This document shows, piece after piece, positions 41,487 through 49,393 of a stretch of 64,000 bases of DNA. The translations under genes and the position numbers were made by a program. The stretch is from RGIG5299 sp045588575 (lineage in GTDB: Bacteria > Bacillota > Clostridia > Oscillospirales > RGIG5299): positions 1 to 64,000 of the forward strand of contig JAZNEJ010000017.1 of the NCBI GenBank assembly GCA_045588575.1, written 5' to 3'. Positions within the stretch are counted from its first letter, which is position 1. Every line of letters begins with the position of its first letter. The notes under the pieces are model-generated. The model worked only from the letters and a program-made list of their open reading frames with translations, made no database searches and was not told the origin of the DNA.

Positions 41487-42249
41487 GACGAATATCACCC
41501 GCCTTTTTTAAAGCTGAGGTAAGAAGTTTTTCGAACAAAAAGCTCAAAATTATAATAACGGTTGTCCATGCAAAAAGCTCGCCCGTTTCGAGATAAATTT
41601 TAGCATTGTAAAGCCCCGTGCCGATAGATAAAGCGGGACTGCAAATAACCTCGGCGGCAATGCCCGATTTCCAAGCAAGACCTAAAGAGGTTATTACGGA
41701 AGAAGAAAAAGCGGGCAAAACGGAAGGAATATAAATTTTCAAAAGACGCTTTGAAAAGCTTAAATTAAAAACCTTTGCAAGCTCTTTATGCTCGGCTGTT
41801 ATGCTTTCAATGCCAAGACGAGCGCCTTCCCAAACAATTGGCATAACCATTAAAAGCGCAATAAAAACGGGAATAAAATCGCGCTCTATCCAAACCCAAG
41901 CAAGAATAATAAACGAAACAACGGGAGTTGAACGTATTATTTTAAGAAGGGGAGAAAAGACTGCGTTAAATACCGAAGAGAGATTAGATAAAACGGCAAA
42001 TAAAACGCCGAATAAAACGCCCATAAAAAATCCCAAAGCAATTCGCAAAAAGCTTAACAAAACCGAAAACCAAAAGCTCGGGGTAACGGCAAATCGGCAA
42101 AGCTTTTCGAAAACGAAAAAAGGAGATGCAATTAAAAGCTCGGAATTAACGGCGAGATAAACAAGCTCCCAAATGGCGAGCCAAAGCAAAGCCACCAAAG
42201 CGGCTTTAAGGTATTTATTTTGCCAAATTCGTGTAATAGAAATCTTCAT
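41479..42249 (-). CDS. ABC transporter permease (TauC/SsuC/ThiX class)
   Basis: A 256-residue membrane protein with about six hydrophobic segments. 'IRSTPVVSFIILAWVWIERD' and the EAA-like loop 'EHKELAKVFNLSFSKRLLKI' to 'YIPSVLPAFSSSVITSLGLAW'-type sequence fit the nitrate/sulfonate/taurine permease class. It overlaps the binding-protein gene at its start (35 bases) and the ATPase at its end, indicating tight coupling. Ligand is not readable from the permease. Confidence 0.88.
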   Translation of the reverse strand: MKISITRIWQNKYLKAALVALLWLAIWELVYLAVNSELLIASPFFVFEKLCRFAVTPSFWFSVLLSFLRIALGFFMGVLFGVLFAVLSNLSSVFNAVFSPLLKIIRSTPVVSFIILAWVWIERDFIPVFIALLMVMPIVWEGARLGIESITAEHKELAKVFNLSFSKRLLKIYIPSVLPAFSSSVITSLGLAWKSGIAAEVICSPALSIGTGLYNAKIYLETGELFAWTTVIIILSFLFEKLLTSALKKAGDIRHG

Positions 42250-43180
42250 TGGGGACCTTTCCGCCGACTGTTGCAGGGTTTAACTGATGAAGAAGCTGGA
42301 AAAACGGCATAAGCTTGGTTTTCATGTCATTTCCGAAGATGGCGGTGATTTTGCAGTTGGGAATTGCGGTTTTTGCAAGTTGTTCCGATGCTAAAATGCC
42401 TTTTTCGGCAACAATCGCAGCGGCAGTTGAATCAGCGTCGTTTGCAAAATTAACCGACTCGGCGTAATCTTCAAGGAAAGCATTTAAAACCTCGGGGTTG
42501 TTTTCGCAAAATTCTGCCGAAGCAATTAAAACACCCATGGAAAGAGAAGAGGTGCTAACCTTGTTCCATTCCTCGTCTAAATCAAGGCAAACCGAGAATC
42601 CCGCATTCTTGGAAAGCATAACCGAAACGAAAGGCTCGGGAAGCAAGATTATATCGGCATTGCCGTTTACGGCGTTTGTAACAACCTCTGCGTGTTCGGA
42701 GAAAAATTCAATTTCACAGTTTGTAATTTCGTTTTCTTGCAAAACGTATTTAAGGGCATATTCGGGAGTTGCGCCCTGACCTGCAAGAGCAATTTTCTTG
42801 CTTGCCAAATCGTCAATTGAATCAATGGGCTGATTTGAAAGGACGTATAACGAGCCCAAAACCGTAAGAGCAATAATTTTCACTTTACCTTCGGTTTTTT
42901 TGTAAAGGGTTGCGGCAACGTTTGCGGGAACGGCGGCAATATCAACCTTTTTGCCGGCAACCAATCCGACTACGTCGGTGGGAGCGCCGTAAAGCTCTAT
43001 GTCGCATTCGTAAGAATCGTAAACCGAGTCGAACATTTTTGCAAAGCCAATTCCGGTGGGACCTTTTAAAGCGGCAATTTTAATTGCTGTTTTTTCGGTG
43101 GTAACGGGTGTGCAGGATGCAAACAAAGCCACCGATAAGCAAAGAGCAAGCGCTAAACAAATAATTTTTTTCATTTTCAT
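42215..43180 (-). CDS. ABC substrate-binding lipoprotein (NMT1/THI5-like)
   Basis: A 321-residue lipoprotein: signal peptide with lipobox LFASC, then 'IKIAALKGPTGIGFAKMFDS' and 'VVGLVAGKKVDIAAVPANVA', the usual start of the type II NMT1/THI5-like or SsuA-like binding proteins. Such proteins deliver thiamine pyrimidines, sulfonates or related small organics. ATG 43180 is supported by AAGGAT eight bases before it; a second ATG lies two codons on. Its gene follows the TM1266-type gene with almost no gap. Confidence 0.85.
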   Translation of the reverse strand: MKMKKIICLALALCLSVALFASCTPVTTEKTAIKIAALKGPTGIGFAKMFDSVYDSYECDIELYGAPTDVVGLVAGKKVDIAAVPANVAATLYKKTEGKVKIIALTVLGSLYVLSNQPIDSIDDLASKKIALAGQGATPEYALKYVLQENEITNCEIEFFSEHAEVVTNAVNGNADIILLPEPFVSVMLSKNAGFSVCLDLDEEWNKVSTSSLSMGVLIASAEFCENNPEVLNAFLEDYAESVNFANDADSTAAAIVAEKGILASEQLAKTAIPNCKITAIFGNDMKTKLMPFFQLLHQLNPATVGGKVPNEDFYYTNLAK

Positions 43181-43185
43181 ATAAA

Positions 43186-43452
43186 TCAATCCTTTTCCTT
43201 CACCGCTTGAGATTTGGCAACCGCGGTTTTAACGGAAACACCTTTAATTCTTCCGAGTTTACCGGTTAAAGCACCGATTTCATCGTTAGTGGCGTCTAAA
43301 ATAAGCGAGATAACCGAAACGCCTCTTTCAGGGTTAGGAAGCCCCATTCTTCCAATAATTACGGGAGCAAAAGCGTGCAAAATTTCGTTAATTTGCGAAA
43401 CCGAGTCTTTTTCTTCAACTATAATTCCGCAAACAGCCAACTTTTTTTCCAT
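43186..43452 (-). CDS. TM1266 family putative regulator
   Basis: An 88-residue ferredoxin/ACT-like small protein. 'VCGIIVEEKDSVSQINEILH' and 'IIGRMGLPNPERGVSVISLI' match the TM1266/NikR-C-like family often annotated as an iron-only hydrogenase system regulator. Here there are no hydrogenase maturation genes; instead it heads an ABC importer operon behind a structured leader. It might bind the imported ligand or act as a small regulator, which is inference. Confidence 0.8.
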   Translation of the reverse strand: MEKKLAVCGIIVEEKDSVSQINEILHAFAPVIIGRMGLPNPERGVSVISLILDATNDEIGALTGKLGRIKGVSVKTAVAKSQAVKEKD

Positions 43453-43472
43453 AATAAACCCTCCAAAGAAAT

Positions 43473-43587
43473 AAAAAAACGCACCTTCACCGCAGAAAGT
43501 ACGTAAGTAGTTTCCAACCCGTCAGATAACACCTTCGGGACGGTGAAATATAAAATATTCCTCGGTGCTGCGAACAGCTACCTCAGT
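43473..43587 (-). promoter_or_regulatory. structured leader with terminator, candidate riboswitch
   Basis: About 115 bases lie between the promoter and a T-run, followed by GGAGGG and the TM1266-type start. On the minus strand three CACC/GGTG pairs can form alternatives: a hairpin GGTAGCTG-TTCG-CAGCACC, a hairpin CACC-GGTG, or an outer helix (GCACC/GGTGC and TTCACCG/CGGTGAA) whose 3' strand runs straight into TTTTTTT. Mutually exclusive terminator and antiterminator folds suggest ligand control. I found no TPP, cobalamin, SAM or other class signature. Confidence 0.55.
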
Positions 43588-43593
43588 AATTTA

Positions 43594-43622
43594 ATTATAT
43601 AATATTATTTACATCTCGTCAA
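43594..43622 (-). promoter_or_regulatory. promoter of the ABC importer operon
   Basis: Minus strand TTGACG, 17 bases, TATAAT. The -35 box lies within the last codons of the upstream yfbR-like gene. Confidence 0.75.
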
Positions 43623-44184
43623 CGGTTTTTTCGTAGGCGGGAATAAATTTTTCAATAAAATAGTTAACTTCCTCTAAATTATAAGCAAAAAGACGCTCTT
43701 TTATAGATTTTTCAGCGTGCGAAAAATCCAAATTTCCGGCAAGACGCTCTTCAATGCATTTAAGATAAGCCGAAAGAGTATCTGCTGCTTTAACAAGCTT
43801 TTTAAGATAATCGTCGCCATCAAAATATAAAATATCGGCGTAGGAATTCGAAATTTCTTCGGGAAGCATTTTTAAAAGTCTTTCCTTTGCAACGGCATCA
43901 ACACCGTCGAAGGCGTTTTTGATTTCGGGCGAAAAATATTTTATAGGGGTGGGCATATCGCCGGTTATGGTTTCGGTAGCATCGTGATATAACGCTATAA
44001 CGGCAGCTTTTTCGGCATTCAAATTTTTACCGAAAACGTCGTTTGCAATAACTGCAAGAGCGTGCGCCAAAACGGAGACCTCTAAAGTGTGCTCCGCAAG
44101 ATTTTCATCACGCGTGTTTCTCATAAGTCCCCAACGGCGAATATATTTAAAACGTGAAATAAAAGCAAAAAAACCGAATTCCAT
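43609..44184 (-). CDS. YfbR-like HD domain 5'-nucleotidase
   Basis: A 191-residue HD-domain phosphohydrolase. 'RNTRDENLAEHTLEVSVLAH' supplies the first His, 'ALYHDATETITGDMPTPIKY' the His-Asp pair, and 'LVKAADTLSAYLKC' the last Asp, the YfbR pattern. YfbR dephosphorylates deoxynucleoside 5'-monophosphates. Length matches the family (about 200). It is monocistronic and divergent from the rpsF operon. Confidence 0.88.
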   Translation of the reverse strand: MEFGFFAFISRFKYIRRWGLMRNTRDENLAEHTLEVSVLAHALAVIANDVFGKNLNAEKAAVIALYHDATETITGDMPTPIKYFSPEIKNAFDGVDAVAKERLLKMLPEEISNSYADILYFDGDDYLKKLVKAADTLSAYLKCIEERLAGNLDFSHAEKSIKERLFAYNLEEVNYFIEKFIPAYEKTVDEM

Positions 44185-44277
44185 AAAAAACCTCCGAAGA
44201 ATTATAAAATAATTTTAACATTTTAAAATAAAAGAGTCAAGAAATAAAAATAAAAAAGAGAAAAAGGAAAGAAATAC

Positions 44278-44306
44278 TTGACAATATAGTGAAAAAGATA
44301 TATAAT
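44278..44306 (+). promoter_or_regulatory. promoter of rpsF-ssb-rpsR
   Basis: TTGACA, 17 bases, TATAAT: perfect consensus in both boxes. Confidence 0.9.
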
Positions 44307-44312
44307 AAGCTG

Positions 44313-44355
44313 TCCTTGTCCCGAAAAGAAGGGGCCAAAGTCCAAAAGGAGGTAA
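44313..44355 (+). promoter_or_regulatory. possible S6:S18 autoregulatory leader
   Basis: The short leader contains CCTTGTCCCGAAAAGAAGGG, able to form a CCC/GGG hairpin with a purine loop, just before the AAAAGGAGG ribosome site. S6:S18 binding leaders of other bacteria have a CCGA-containing hairpin here. The match is suggestive only. Confidence 0.35.
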
Positions 44356-44361
44356 ATAAAG

Positions 44362-44658
44362 ATGGAAAAAGTTATCCGTTCTTACGAGCTTGTCTACATC
44401 ATCGATGCATCTCTTAACGAGGAGGCAATTGCCGGCATTGTTAAAAAGTTTTCCGATTTAATCGCAGAAAACGGCACTGTAGAGAAGATTGAAGAGTGGG
44501 GCAAAAGAAAACTCGCCTACGAAATCAACAAAAAAACCGAAGGCTACTACGTTTTCGTTTGCTTCAAGAGCGCAACCGATTTCCCCGCGGAGCTTGACCG
44601 TGTATTCGGCATCACCGACGGCATCATGCGTTCACTCATCGTAAATCCCGAAGAGTAA
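44362..44658 (+). CDS. rpsF: 30S ribosomal protein S6
   Basis: A 98-residue S6 protein. 'SYELVYIIDASLNEEAIAGI' and 'WGKRKLAYEINKKTEGYYVF' are diagnostic, and the C-terminus 'DGIMRSLIVNPEE' is typical. It binds 16S rRNA with S18. It heads the standard rpsF-ssb-rpsR operon behind a consensus promoter, AGGAGG eight bases before the ATG. Confidence 0.97.
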   Translation: MEKVIRSYELVYIIDASLNEEAIAGIVKKFSDLIAENGTVEKIEEWGKRKLAYEINKKTEGYYVFVCFKSATDFPAELDRVFGITDGIMRSLIVNPEE

Positions 44659-44679
44659 AAAAAATGAGAGGTAATCAAC

Positions 44680-45123
44680 ATGCTTAATTTTAACAAAGCA
44701 ATGATTTCCGGTAGAATCACAAGAGACCCCGAGTTAAAAACAACACAAACCGGTTTGTCAGTAGTAACATTCACCGTTGCGGTAAATCGCAGAACAAGAA
44801 GCGGTGAGCAAAGCGCGGCAGACTTTATAGACGTTGTTGCGTGGAGAAACACGGCAGAATTCGTTTGCAAATATTTCAAAAAGGGCAGCGCAATTTTTGT
44901 TGTAGGTCAAATTCAAGTTAGAAACTGGACCGATAATAACAACGTAAGCCGCAAGACCTTTGAAATAATCGCAGACGAGGTTCATTTTGCTGAATCCAAG
45001 CGTGATAACGCGGAAAACGGAGCAAACGAGTTTATAAGTGCGCCTTTCGAGAAGAAAGACGATAGCGCACCCGTTCCCGATTTCCAAGAGCTTATTGAAG
45101 ACGACGATAAATTGCCCTTCTAA
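44680..45123 (+). CDS. ssb: single-stranded DNA-binding protein
   Basis: A 147-residue SSB. The OB fold starts 'MLNFNKAMISGRITRDPELK' and continues 'VVTFTVAVNRRTR' and 'VGQIQVRNWTDNNN'; the acidic tail ends 'DDDKLPF', close to the usual DDDIPF protein-interaction tip. It coats single-stranded DNA in replication and repair. Middle gene of the rpsF operon. Confidence 0.95.
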   Translation: MLNFNKAMISGRITRDPELKTTQTGLSVVTFTVAVNRRTRSGEQSAADFIDVVAWRNTAEFVCKYFKKGSAIFVVGQIQVRNWTDNNNVSRKTFEIIADEVHFAESKRDNAENGANEFISAPFEKKDDSAPVPDFQELIEDDDKLPF

Positions 45124-45162
45124 GCTTGAAAACAGTTAAATTTTTGAAAGGAAAATGGAAAG

Positions 45163-45423
45163 ATGGCAGAATATAACAATTCCGCATCGTCAGAGAGACC
45201 GGCATTCAAAGCCAAGAAAAAGAAAAAGGTTTGTGCCTTCTGTGCTGACAAAAATGCAGTTATCGATTATAAAGACGTTGCAAAGCTTCGCAGATACGTT
45301 TCCGAACGTTCCAAAATTCTTCCCAGAAGAATGACCGGCACCTGCGCTATGCATCAGAGAAAAATCACCATGGCAATAAAGAGAGCAAGATATATCGCTC
45401 TTATTCCTTATTCATCCGACTGA
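45163..45423 (+). CDS. rpsR: 30S ribosomal protein S18
   Basis: An 86-residue S18 with a Lys-rich N-terminus. 'RKKKKVCAFCADKN'-type sequence near residue 20 keeps CxxC (a zinc-type C+ form), then 'IDYKDVAKLRRYVSERSKIL' and 'PRRMTGTCAMHQRKITMAIK' are the family signatures. It pairs with S6 on the 30S platform. A strong terminator follows. Confidence 0.97.
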   Translation: MAEYNNSASSERPAFKAKKKKKVCAFCADKNAVIDYKDVAKLRRYVSERSKILPRRMTGTCAMHQRKITMAIKRARYIALIPYSSD

Positions 45424-45438
45424 TTTGAATAGCATTTA

Positions 45439-45467
45439 AGCCTCGGCGTTTGCCGAGGCTTTTTGTT
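45439..45467 (+). terminator. terminator of rpsF-ssb-rpsR
   Basis: AGCCTCGGC / GCCGAGGCT hairpin with a 4-base loop, then TTTTGTTTT. Confidence 0.92.
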
Positions 45468-45478
45468 TTAACAAAATA

Positions 45479-45507
45479 TTGACAAAATCGTCAAAATTTG
45501 ATAAAAT
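45479..45507 (+). promoter_or_regulatory. promoter of the two membrane-protein genes
   Basis: TTGACA, 17 bases, TAAAAT, 35 bases before the ywaF-like gene. Confidence 0.8.
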
Positions 45508-45542
45508 CTCTCTATATATATTAAAAAGAAAGAGGCTTTAAA

Positions 45543-46340
45543 ATGAATTTCTTTGAGCAGATACTTCATTTTTTGGAAGGCACTATGGAAAGGCCCGGAA
45601 ACTACGGTTGGTTTCATCTTTTGGCTATGGGCATAGTTGCCGCAGTTTGCATTTTTATTTGCATAAAATTCAAAAATGCCGATAAAAAAACAGTAAACCG
45701 CATTGTTTTTATTGCATGGCTTATAATGGCGGTGCTTGAAATCTACAAGCAAACCATTTACACCTTTAATTATTCCGACGGAATTGTAACTTGGGATTAT
45801 CAGTGGTATGCCTTCCCGTTCCAGCTTTGTTCAACTCCGCTTTACGTTTTCCCCTTCGTTTTCTTAATTAAAAACGAAAAAATCCGCGATTATTTCGTGG
45901 CGTTTTCCTGCTTCTTCTCACTTTTCGGCGGACTTGCGGTGCTCTTCTACCCGAACGATGTTTTTGTGGAAACAATAGGCATTAACATTCAAACTATGAT
46001 TCATCACGGTTTACAAGTAATAATCGGTATTTTCTTAATAACCGTAAGCCGCAAAAAGCTTAATATTAAGTTCTATTTAAAGGCTCTGGTTACGTTTGCG
46101 GTTGTAAGTGTGATTGCAATAGGCTTAAACGAGCTTGTTCCGCTTATCACAGACGAAACCTTTAATATGTTCTACATAAGCTCGCATTTCCCCAGCACGC
46201 TTCCCGTTTTGTCAATACTTTATCCGTTAATGCCTTATCCGGCGTTTCTTGTAATGTATTTAATCGGCTTTGCAGTTATAGGCATTATAATTTATTCGGT
46301 ATCTTATCTTATTGCAGGTAGGAAATATGCAAAGAAATAA
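45543..46340 (+). CDS. YwaF/TMEM164-like integral membrane protein
   Basis: A 265-residue protein with about seven hydrophobic helices. 'WQYAFPFQLCSTPLYVFP'-like sequence (YAFPFQLCSTPLYVFPFV near residues 86-103) and 'INIQTMIHHGLQVIIGIFLI' fit the TIGR02206/YwaF family, related to animal TMEM164. No reaction is established for the bacterial members, although TMEM164 is an acyltransferase for ether lipids. The next gene, overlapping it by 14 bases, resembles YhhN/TMEM86 (lysoplasmalogenase), so the pair may work on ether lipids; this is inference. Confidence 0.75.
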   Translation: MNFFEQILHFLEGTMERPGNYGWFHLLAMGIVAAVCIFICIKFKNADKKTVNRIVFIAWLIMAVLEIYKQTIYTFNYSDGIVTWDYQWYAFPFQLCSTPLYVFPFVFLIKNEKIRDYFVAFSCFFSLFGGLAVLFYPNDVFVETIGINIQTMIHHGLQVIIGIFLITVSRKKLNIKFYLKALVTFAVVSVIAIGLNELVPLITDETFNMFYISSHFPSTLPVLSILYPLMPYPAFLVMYLIGFAVIGIIIYSVSYLIAGRKYAKK

Positions 46341-47034
46341 GCTTCTTTCGGTAACAAATTTGGCGTTTATAGCGCTGGAAATGCTTTATTGGTTTTTAAT
46401 CCTTTTCAAAGCGCCTAACGTTAATCAAATTTGTTTTCTTTCAATAGTAACCGCATTTTGTTATTCGTTAACGGGATTTTCGGTTAAAAAGAAAAGCTTT
46501 TTAATTCCTTTGGGACTTTTGTTTACCTGCTCGGCGGATTTTTGTCTCGTAATCTGCAATCCGCCGCAAACACTTTTATCGCTTGTCTTCTTTTCGTTCG
46601 TTCAAATTTTTTATGCAATTCAAATAATCAAGGATTTAAGTAAAAGCGGCAAGAAAATATCGGTAAAGGGCATAATATTGGCAAGAGTTTTGGTAAGTGT
46701 AATCTTTACCGTTGCCCCCGTTATAGTTTTGGGTTCGAGCGCCGATTTGGTTTCGGTAATAACGCTTTTCTACTTTTCAAACCTCATTATGAATTTAGTT
46801 TGCTGCTTCTTTGATGTGAAACGAAATCTTTCGCTTATAATAGGCTTAATTTGCTTTATTTGCTGCGATATTTTGGTAGGTCTCGGATATGCCGACGGCG
46901 TTTATTTCACAATTCCCAAAGAAAGCTTAATTTACAGCATACTGCACTCGGGCGTTAACCTTATTTGGCTCTTTTACATACCCTCGCAAACCATTATTTC
47001 ACTTTTTGCGCAAAAGGTTAAAAAGAGCGTTTAA
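46327..47034 (+). CDS. YhhN/TMEM86-like membrane protein
   Basis: A 235-residue protein with about eight hydrophobic segments. Length, topology and the pattern 'LLFTCSADFCLVICNPP' and 'ICFICCDILVGLG' resemble the YhhN/TMEM86 lysoplasmalogenase family, which has conserved Asp residues after short helices. ATG 46327 with AGGAAAT upstream is the start; the gene overlaps its partner. If correct it would cleave or process lysoplasmalogens. The similarity is moderate. Confidence 0.6.
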   Translation: MQRNKLLSVTNLAFIALEMLYWFLILFKAPNVNQICFLSIVTAFCYSLTGFSVKKKSFLIPLGLLFTCSADFCLVICNPPQTLLSLVFFSFVQIFYAIQIIKDLSKSGKKISVKGIILARVLVSVIFTVAPVIVLGSSADLVSVITLFYFSNLIMNLVCCFFDVKRNLSLIIGLICFICCDILVGLGYADGVYFTIPKESLIYSILHSGVNLIWLFYIPSQTIISLFAQKVKKSV

Positions 47035-47036
47035 TT

Positions 47037-47067
47037 AAAAGACCACTCAATTGAGCGGTCTTTTTTT
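47037..47067. terminator. bidirectional terminator
   Basis: AAGACC-CTCAATTGAG-GGTCTT hairpin with A-run before and T-run after, between convergent genes. Confidence 0.88.
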
Positions 47068-47953
47068 ATCTCTTCTTTTTAAGAGTTTTAAAATCGAACT
47101 GCGAGAGGAAAATACCTAAAAGCATAAAGCCGCAACCAATTAAAATTTCGGGTGTTATAGGCTCGTTTGGCAAGAAAATTGCCGAAAAAACAGCGCCGAA
47201 GACCGATTCGCCCGCAAGAATAAGAGCGGCAATATCGGCTCGCACGTTAACCTGCGCAACGGTTTGCAAAAACGACGTAAGCGCCGTTGCAAAAACAATG
47301 CAATAACCAATGGCAAAAAAAGCGGTAAGGTTAGGCTCAAAAACAAAGCCGCCGTTAAACATCATTGCGATAAACACTATTACGCTTCCCACTAAATACA
47401 TAAAAAACATTAAAACGGAGGGCGATTCCTTTGCACCGAAAAAGCCGGTGAAGGCAATGTGAAAAGCAAAACCCAATGCCGAAACCAAAACAATCATATC
47501 ACCTGTATTAATAGCGTCGCCAAATCCCTTTGAGAAGTCAACCGAAATAAAGGTAAGCCCCACAAGACAAATTAAAACGCCTAAAAATGCGTTAAGAGGA
47601 GGACGCTTTTTTGAAAAAATCCAAACTATAAAGGGGACGAAAATAATGTTAAGCCCCGTAATGAAGGCGGATTTCGCAGTGGTGGTCATAGACATACCAA
47701 TTGTTTGCGCAACAAAGCCGATTGAAAAGAAAACGCCGAGAAGAGCGCCCTTTGCAAAGGATTTGAAGGTAATTTTTTTAAAATCTTTAATTGCGGGAAT
47801 GAGAAAAATAAGGCCGGAGAAGAAAAAACGGAGAAAAACGAGAGTAAGCGGCGACATATAGTCGAGTGAAAATCTCATTCCTATAAAACCGCCACCCCAT
47901 AAAACGGCGGTGGCGAGTAAAAACAGCATAGATACGGTTTTTGAAAGTTTCAT
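47066..47953 (-). CDS. EamA/DMT family transporter
   Basis: A 295-residue protein with about ten membrane helices formed by two EamA repeats ('LLATAVLWGGGFIGMRFSLD' in the first, 'AALILAGESVFGAVFSAIFL' in the second). Members export amino acids or other metabolites. It follows the EctB-like aminotransferase by 19 bases in the same operon, suggesting export or uptake of that enzyme's product or substrate, though this is positional inference. Confidence 0.88.
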   Translation of the reverse strand: MKLSKTVSMLFLLATAVLWGGGFIGMRFSLDYMSPLTLVFLRFFFSGLIFLIPAIKDFKKITFKSFAKGALLGVFFSIGFVAQTIGMSMTTTAKSAFITGLNIIFVPFIVWIFSKKRPPLNAFLGVLICLVGLTFISVDFSKGFGDAINTGDMIVLVSALGFAFHIAFTGFFGAKESPSVLMFFMYLVGSVIVFIAMMFNGGFVFEPNLTAFFAIGYCIVFATALTSFLQTVAQVNVRADIAALILAGESVFGAVFSAIFLPNEPITPEILIGCGFMLLGIFLSQFDFKTLKKKR

Positions 47954-47972
47954 TTTAAAAGCTCATTTCAAA

Positions 47973-49223
47973 TTATTTAAGCAAGCTGGCAATTGCATTT
48001 TTCAAAATTTCAAGGCCTTCGGTTAAAATTTCATCTTCAACGGTGAGCGGAGGCATAATTTTCAAAACGCAATCTTTTCTTCCCGCAAGTTCGAGAATAA
48101 GACCGTGCTTAAAGGCTTCTTTAACAACGTTAATAGCTTGGAACTCGGTGATTTTAGAGCAGTCAATACCCCAAACCAAACCGATACCTCTCATTGAAAG
48201 ACGCTCGTCCAAGGGAAGAATATTATTTTTAATATAATCTTCAACGAGCTTGCCTTTTCTTTTTGTTTCGTTATCGAAATCAAAAGATTCTCTGAATTCA
48301 ATGGCGGCAGCGGCGGCAACGAAAGCGGCTTGGAAGCCTCTGAAGGTACCGTTATGCTCTGCGGGAGCGAATATATCAAGCTCGGGCTTAACCAAAACGA
48401 GCGACATCGGGAAACCGTAGCCGCCTATTGATTTGGAAAGCACAACCATATCGGGAACAATTTCGGCTCTTTCAAAAGAGAAGAAGCTGCCCGTTCTTCC
48501 GCAACCAACCTGAATATCGTCTATAATTAAAATAATGCCATGCTTTGTGCAAAGCTCACGAAGACCTTTAAGCCACTCGCTCGGAGCGGAGTTAATACCG
48601 CCCTCTGCCTGAGTTGTTTCGCAAATAATTGCGGCAGGCTTATCAACGCCCGAATGGTCATCGGTAAGAGCGTTTTCGAGGAATTTCAAGGTATCGAATT
48701 CAGCGCCTGAGCCAACGGGATAGGGGAAGAAGGTAACGTTATTCAAAGGAAGCGATGCGCCGACTCTCGATTCATAGTTTGCAGTGCAGGCAAGAGCGCC
48801 AAGACTCATTCCGTGGAAAGCGCCCGAAAAAGCTATAACGTTAACACGTCCCGTATTTTTTCTTGCAAGCTTTAAAGCGGCTTCAACGCCGTTTGCGCCG
48901 GTAGAACCGCAAAACATCATTTTATAATCGAGATTTCTCGGCTTTAAAATTTTGTTTTGAAAAACCTCAATGAATTTTGCTTTTTCAACGGTGCTTATGT
49001 CAAGCGCATGAACGACCTTATCGGAATTAAAAAAATCCAAAACCGCCTTTTTAATATAGCGGTTGTTATGACCGTAGTTTAAAGCGCCCGCTCCGCAGAA
49101 AAAGTCGATATATCTTTTACCGTCGGCAGAAAAGACCTCTGCATTAACAGCGGTATCGAAGACCTCGGTAAATTTTCTGCAATAAGACCTAACGTTAGAT
49201 TCATATTGTTCGAATACGTTCAT
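47973..49223 (-). CDS. EctB-like diaminobutyrate aminotransferase
   Basis: A 416-residue class III PLP aminotransferase. 'FCGSTGANGVEAALKLARKN' binds the PLP phosphate, 'IIDDIQVGCGRTGSFFSFE' holds the PLP Asp, and 'VVLSKSIGGYGFPMSLVLVK' the Schiff-base Lys; 'MRGIGLVWGIDCSK' is typical. The pattern is closest to EctB (2,4-diaminobutyrate:2-oxoglutarate aminotransferase). EctA and EctC are not beside it, so the product could be diaminobutyrate for another use rather than ectoine. Confidence 0.82.
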   Translation of the reverse strand: MNVFEQYESNVRSYCRKFTEVFDTAVNAEVFSADGKRYIDFFCGAGALNYGHNNRYIKKAVLDFFNSDKVVHALDISTVEKAKFIEVFQNKILKPRNLDYKMMFCGSTGANGVEAALKLARKNTGRVNVIAFSGAFHGMSLGALACTANYESRVGASLPLNNVTFFPYPVGSGAEFDTLKFLENALTDDHSGVDKPAAIICETTQAEGGINSAPSEWLKGLRELCTKHGIILIIDDIQVGCGRTGSFFSFERAEIVPDMVVLSKSIGGYGFPMSLVLVKPELDIFAPAEHNGTFRGFQAAFVAAAAAIEFRESFDFDNETKRKGKLVEDYIKNNILPLDERLSMRGIGLVWGIDCSKITEFQAINVVKEAFKHGLILELAGRKDCVLKIMPPLTVEDEILTEGLEILKNAIASLLK

Positions 49224-49272
49224 TAAAAAAGCTTCCTTTCGGCGCTAAGGCATAGTAATGTATAATAATATA

Positions 49273-49301
49273 ATTATATAACAATAAATATATTCGTGCA
49301 A
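49273..49301 (-). promoter_or_regulatory. promoter of the EctB-like/EamA operon
   Basis: Minus strand TTGCAC, 17 bases, TATAAT, 50 bases before the start. Confidence 0.65.
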
Positions 49302-49352
49302 GGGTTTTTAAAAATTTTTACCGTATATAGCCGTAAATAAACTAAAAAGAGC

Positions 49353-49387
49353 AAAAAAATAAAGCCCCGCCGTTTTGGCGGGGCTTT
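49353..49387 (-). terminator. terminator of gap
   Basis: AAAGCCCCGCC / GGCGGGGCTTT with a 5-base loop; on the minus strand followed by ATTTTTTT. Confidence 0.92.
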
Positions 49388-49393
49388 AATAAC

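Noticed and set aside
43473..43587. TPP riboswitch before the THI5-like importer
   Set aside because: The leader lacks CTGAGA, the ACCTGATCTGG segment and the second arm that define the TPP aptamer; only the genomic context fits.
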